64,000 nucleotides of DNA from Warburgia ugandensis. Taxonomy: Eukaryota; Streptophyta; Magnoliopsida; Canellales; Canellaceae. Below the pieces are notes generated by a model that saw only the letters and a list, made by a program, of their open reading frames with translations, was not told where the DNA came from and made no database searches. Location of the stretch: NCBI GenBank assembly GCA_035236585.1, contig CP141139.1:52769217-52833216 (forward strand). The letters are read 5' to 3'. Below are positions 63,373 through 64,000 of the stretch, piece after piece (the first letter of the stretch is position 1; each line of letters starts with the position of its first letter). The translations under genes were made by a program, and so were the position numbers.

Positions 63373-64000
63373 ATGTTTACAAAAAAGTTCTTCAAAATGG
63401 CACAACAAGCAGTCATAGGAATAAACTATAGAGAAGTTCAGTTCACTTATAGGCCACCATTCTTTGATGGCACTAACTACAACTACTAGAAAGCAAGGAT
63501 CAAGATTTTTATCAAACCTTAAGGATATAACCTTTGGAGATCGATTGAGGAAGGGCCTTATAAACCTTTCATTTTGATAAATGGTGTTCCTCACTAGACA
63601 CAAATGAACAAACGGAATGAAGAAGACAACAAGAGAGCTGAAATCGATGACAACATGATGAACCTATTCTATTGTATGTTATATGCAAATGAGTTCGATG
63701 AAATCTCTACATGTGAATCATTTTAAGAGATTTGGAGAAAATTGGAAGTTACTCATGGAGGTACAAACTAAGTCAAAGAAATTAGAATTAATCCTCTTTT
63801 TAATGAGTTTGAACTATTTTTTATAAAGCTCAATGAGTCCATTATTGAAATGTTTACAAGATTCACTCATATAATCACTTCTTTAAAGTATCTTGGAAAT
63901 ACTTTCCCAAATGGTGAACTTGTTAAATAAAAATATAAGATCTTTGCTAAGGTCTTGAAGACCTAGGGTCATTGACATTCAAGAGGCTAAGGATTAATAT
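63373..64000 (+). pseudogene. Copia Gag (UBN2 type), partial and stopped, runs off the window
   Basis: The frame from ATG at 63373 reads RPPFFDGTNYNY, then ARIKIFIKP, LWRSIEEGPYKP and YANEFDEISTCESF. It continues EIWRKLEVTHGGTN, VKEIRINPLFNEFELF, EMFTRFTHIITSLKYLGNTF and PNGELVK. This is the UBN2 Gag domain of plant Ty1/copia elements. Stops replace Trp, Gln and other residues at several places. The domain normally ends in a zinc knuckle, which would lie beyond 64000. Together with the primer-binding site and the CT-bearing LTR it forms the left end of a decayed copia element. Confidence 0.85.

Overview
This window is nuclear DNA from a flowering plant. The evidence is a WRKY57-type WRKY exon split at the conserved intra-domain intron, a two-exon zinc-finger gene with a very long intron, Au-type plant SINEs, RTE-type LINEs whose 3' ends carry ATG/GAT triplets, and plant Ty3/gypsy and Ty1/copia retroelements. 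No bacterial, phage, organellar or CRISPR feature was seen. The species cannot be named from this sequence. A woody, TE-rich angiosperm is plausible but is inference.

Only two host genes are well supported. The last exon of a WRKY57 orthologue lies on + at 1944-2304; its earlier exons lie before the window. A gene for a protein with two U1-type C2H2 zinc fingers lies on - as two exons, 51551-52003 and 40414-40974, joined in phase 0 across a 10,576-bp intron. A third host-derived piece is a frameshifted fragment of a heat-shock-factor DNA-binding domain at 11263-11456 (-), which was not visible as an open reading frame. The two genes converge and are about 38 kb apart; nearly everything between them is transposon-derived or unclassified AT-rich sequence.

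Layout: 1-1943 WRKY57 intron with a SINE tail near the splice acceptor; 2608-5750 a degenerate RTE LINE (-) with 23-codon repeats at its 5' end; 5752-6030 a 143-bp tandem duplication; 6840-7820 an AT-rich tandem repeat split by a full-length SINE; 7821-17075 mostly unclassified, with the HSF fragment and gypsy remnants; 17076-20887 a solo LTR with a 5-bp target-site duplication (GGATG); 21001-34452 an Athila/Tat-like gypsy element (TSD GTAGG) whose right LTR holds a nested Tekay-like chromovirus (26974-33017); 37780-38755 a foldback element; 40414-52003 the zinc-finger gene, with a stack of LINE, SINE, copia and small-LTR insertions in its intron; 52270-56732 half a foldback element, then the 3' end and LTR of another Athila/Tat-like element; 60769-64000 copia gag remnants with a primer-binding site and a long CT tract.

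I looked for an undescribed biological system and did not find one. The most interesting signals are structural: nested insertions resolved to their duplications, the foldback family next to the zinc-finger promoter, the LINE 5' repeats, GGATCC-joined LTR rearrangements, long CT tracts inside retroelement LTRs, and the cryptic HSF fragment. Transposon boundaries and family names rest on reading the sequence by eye, without database searches.
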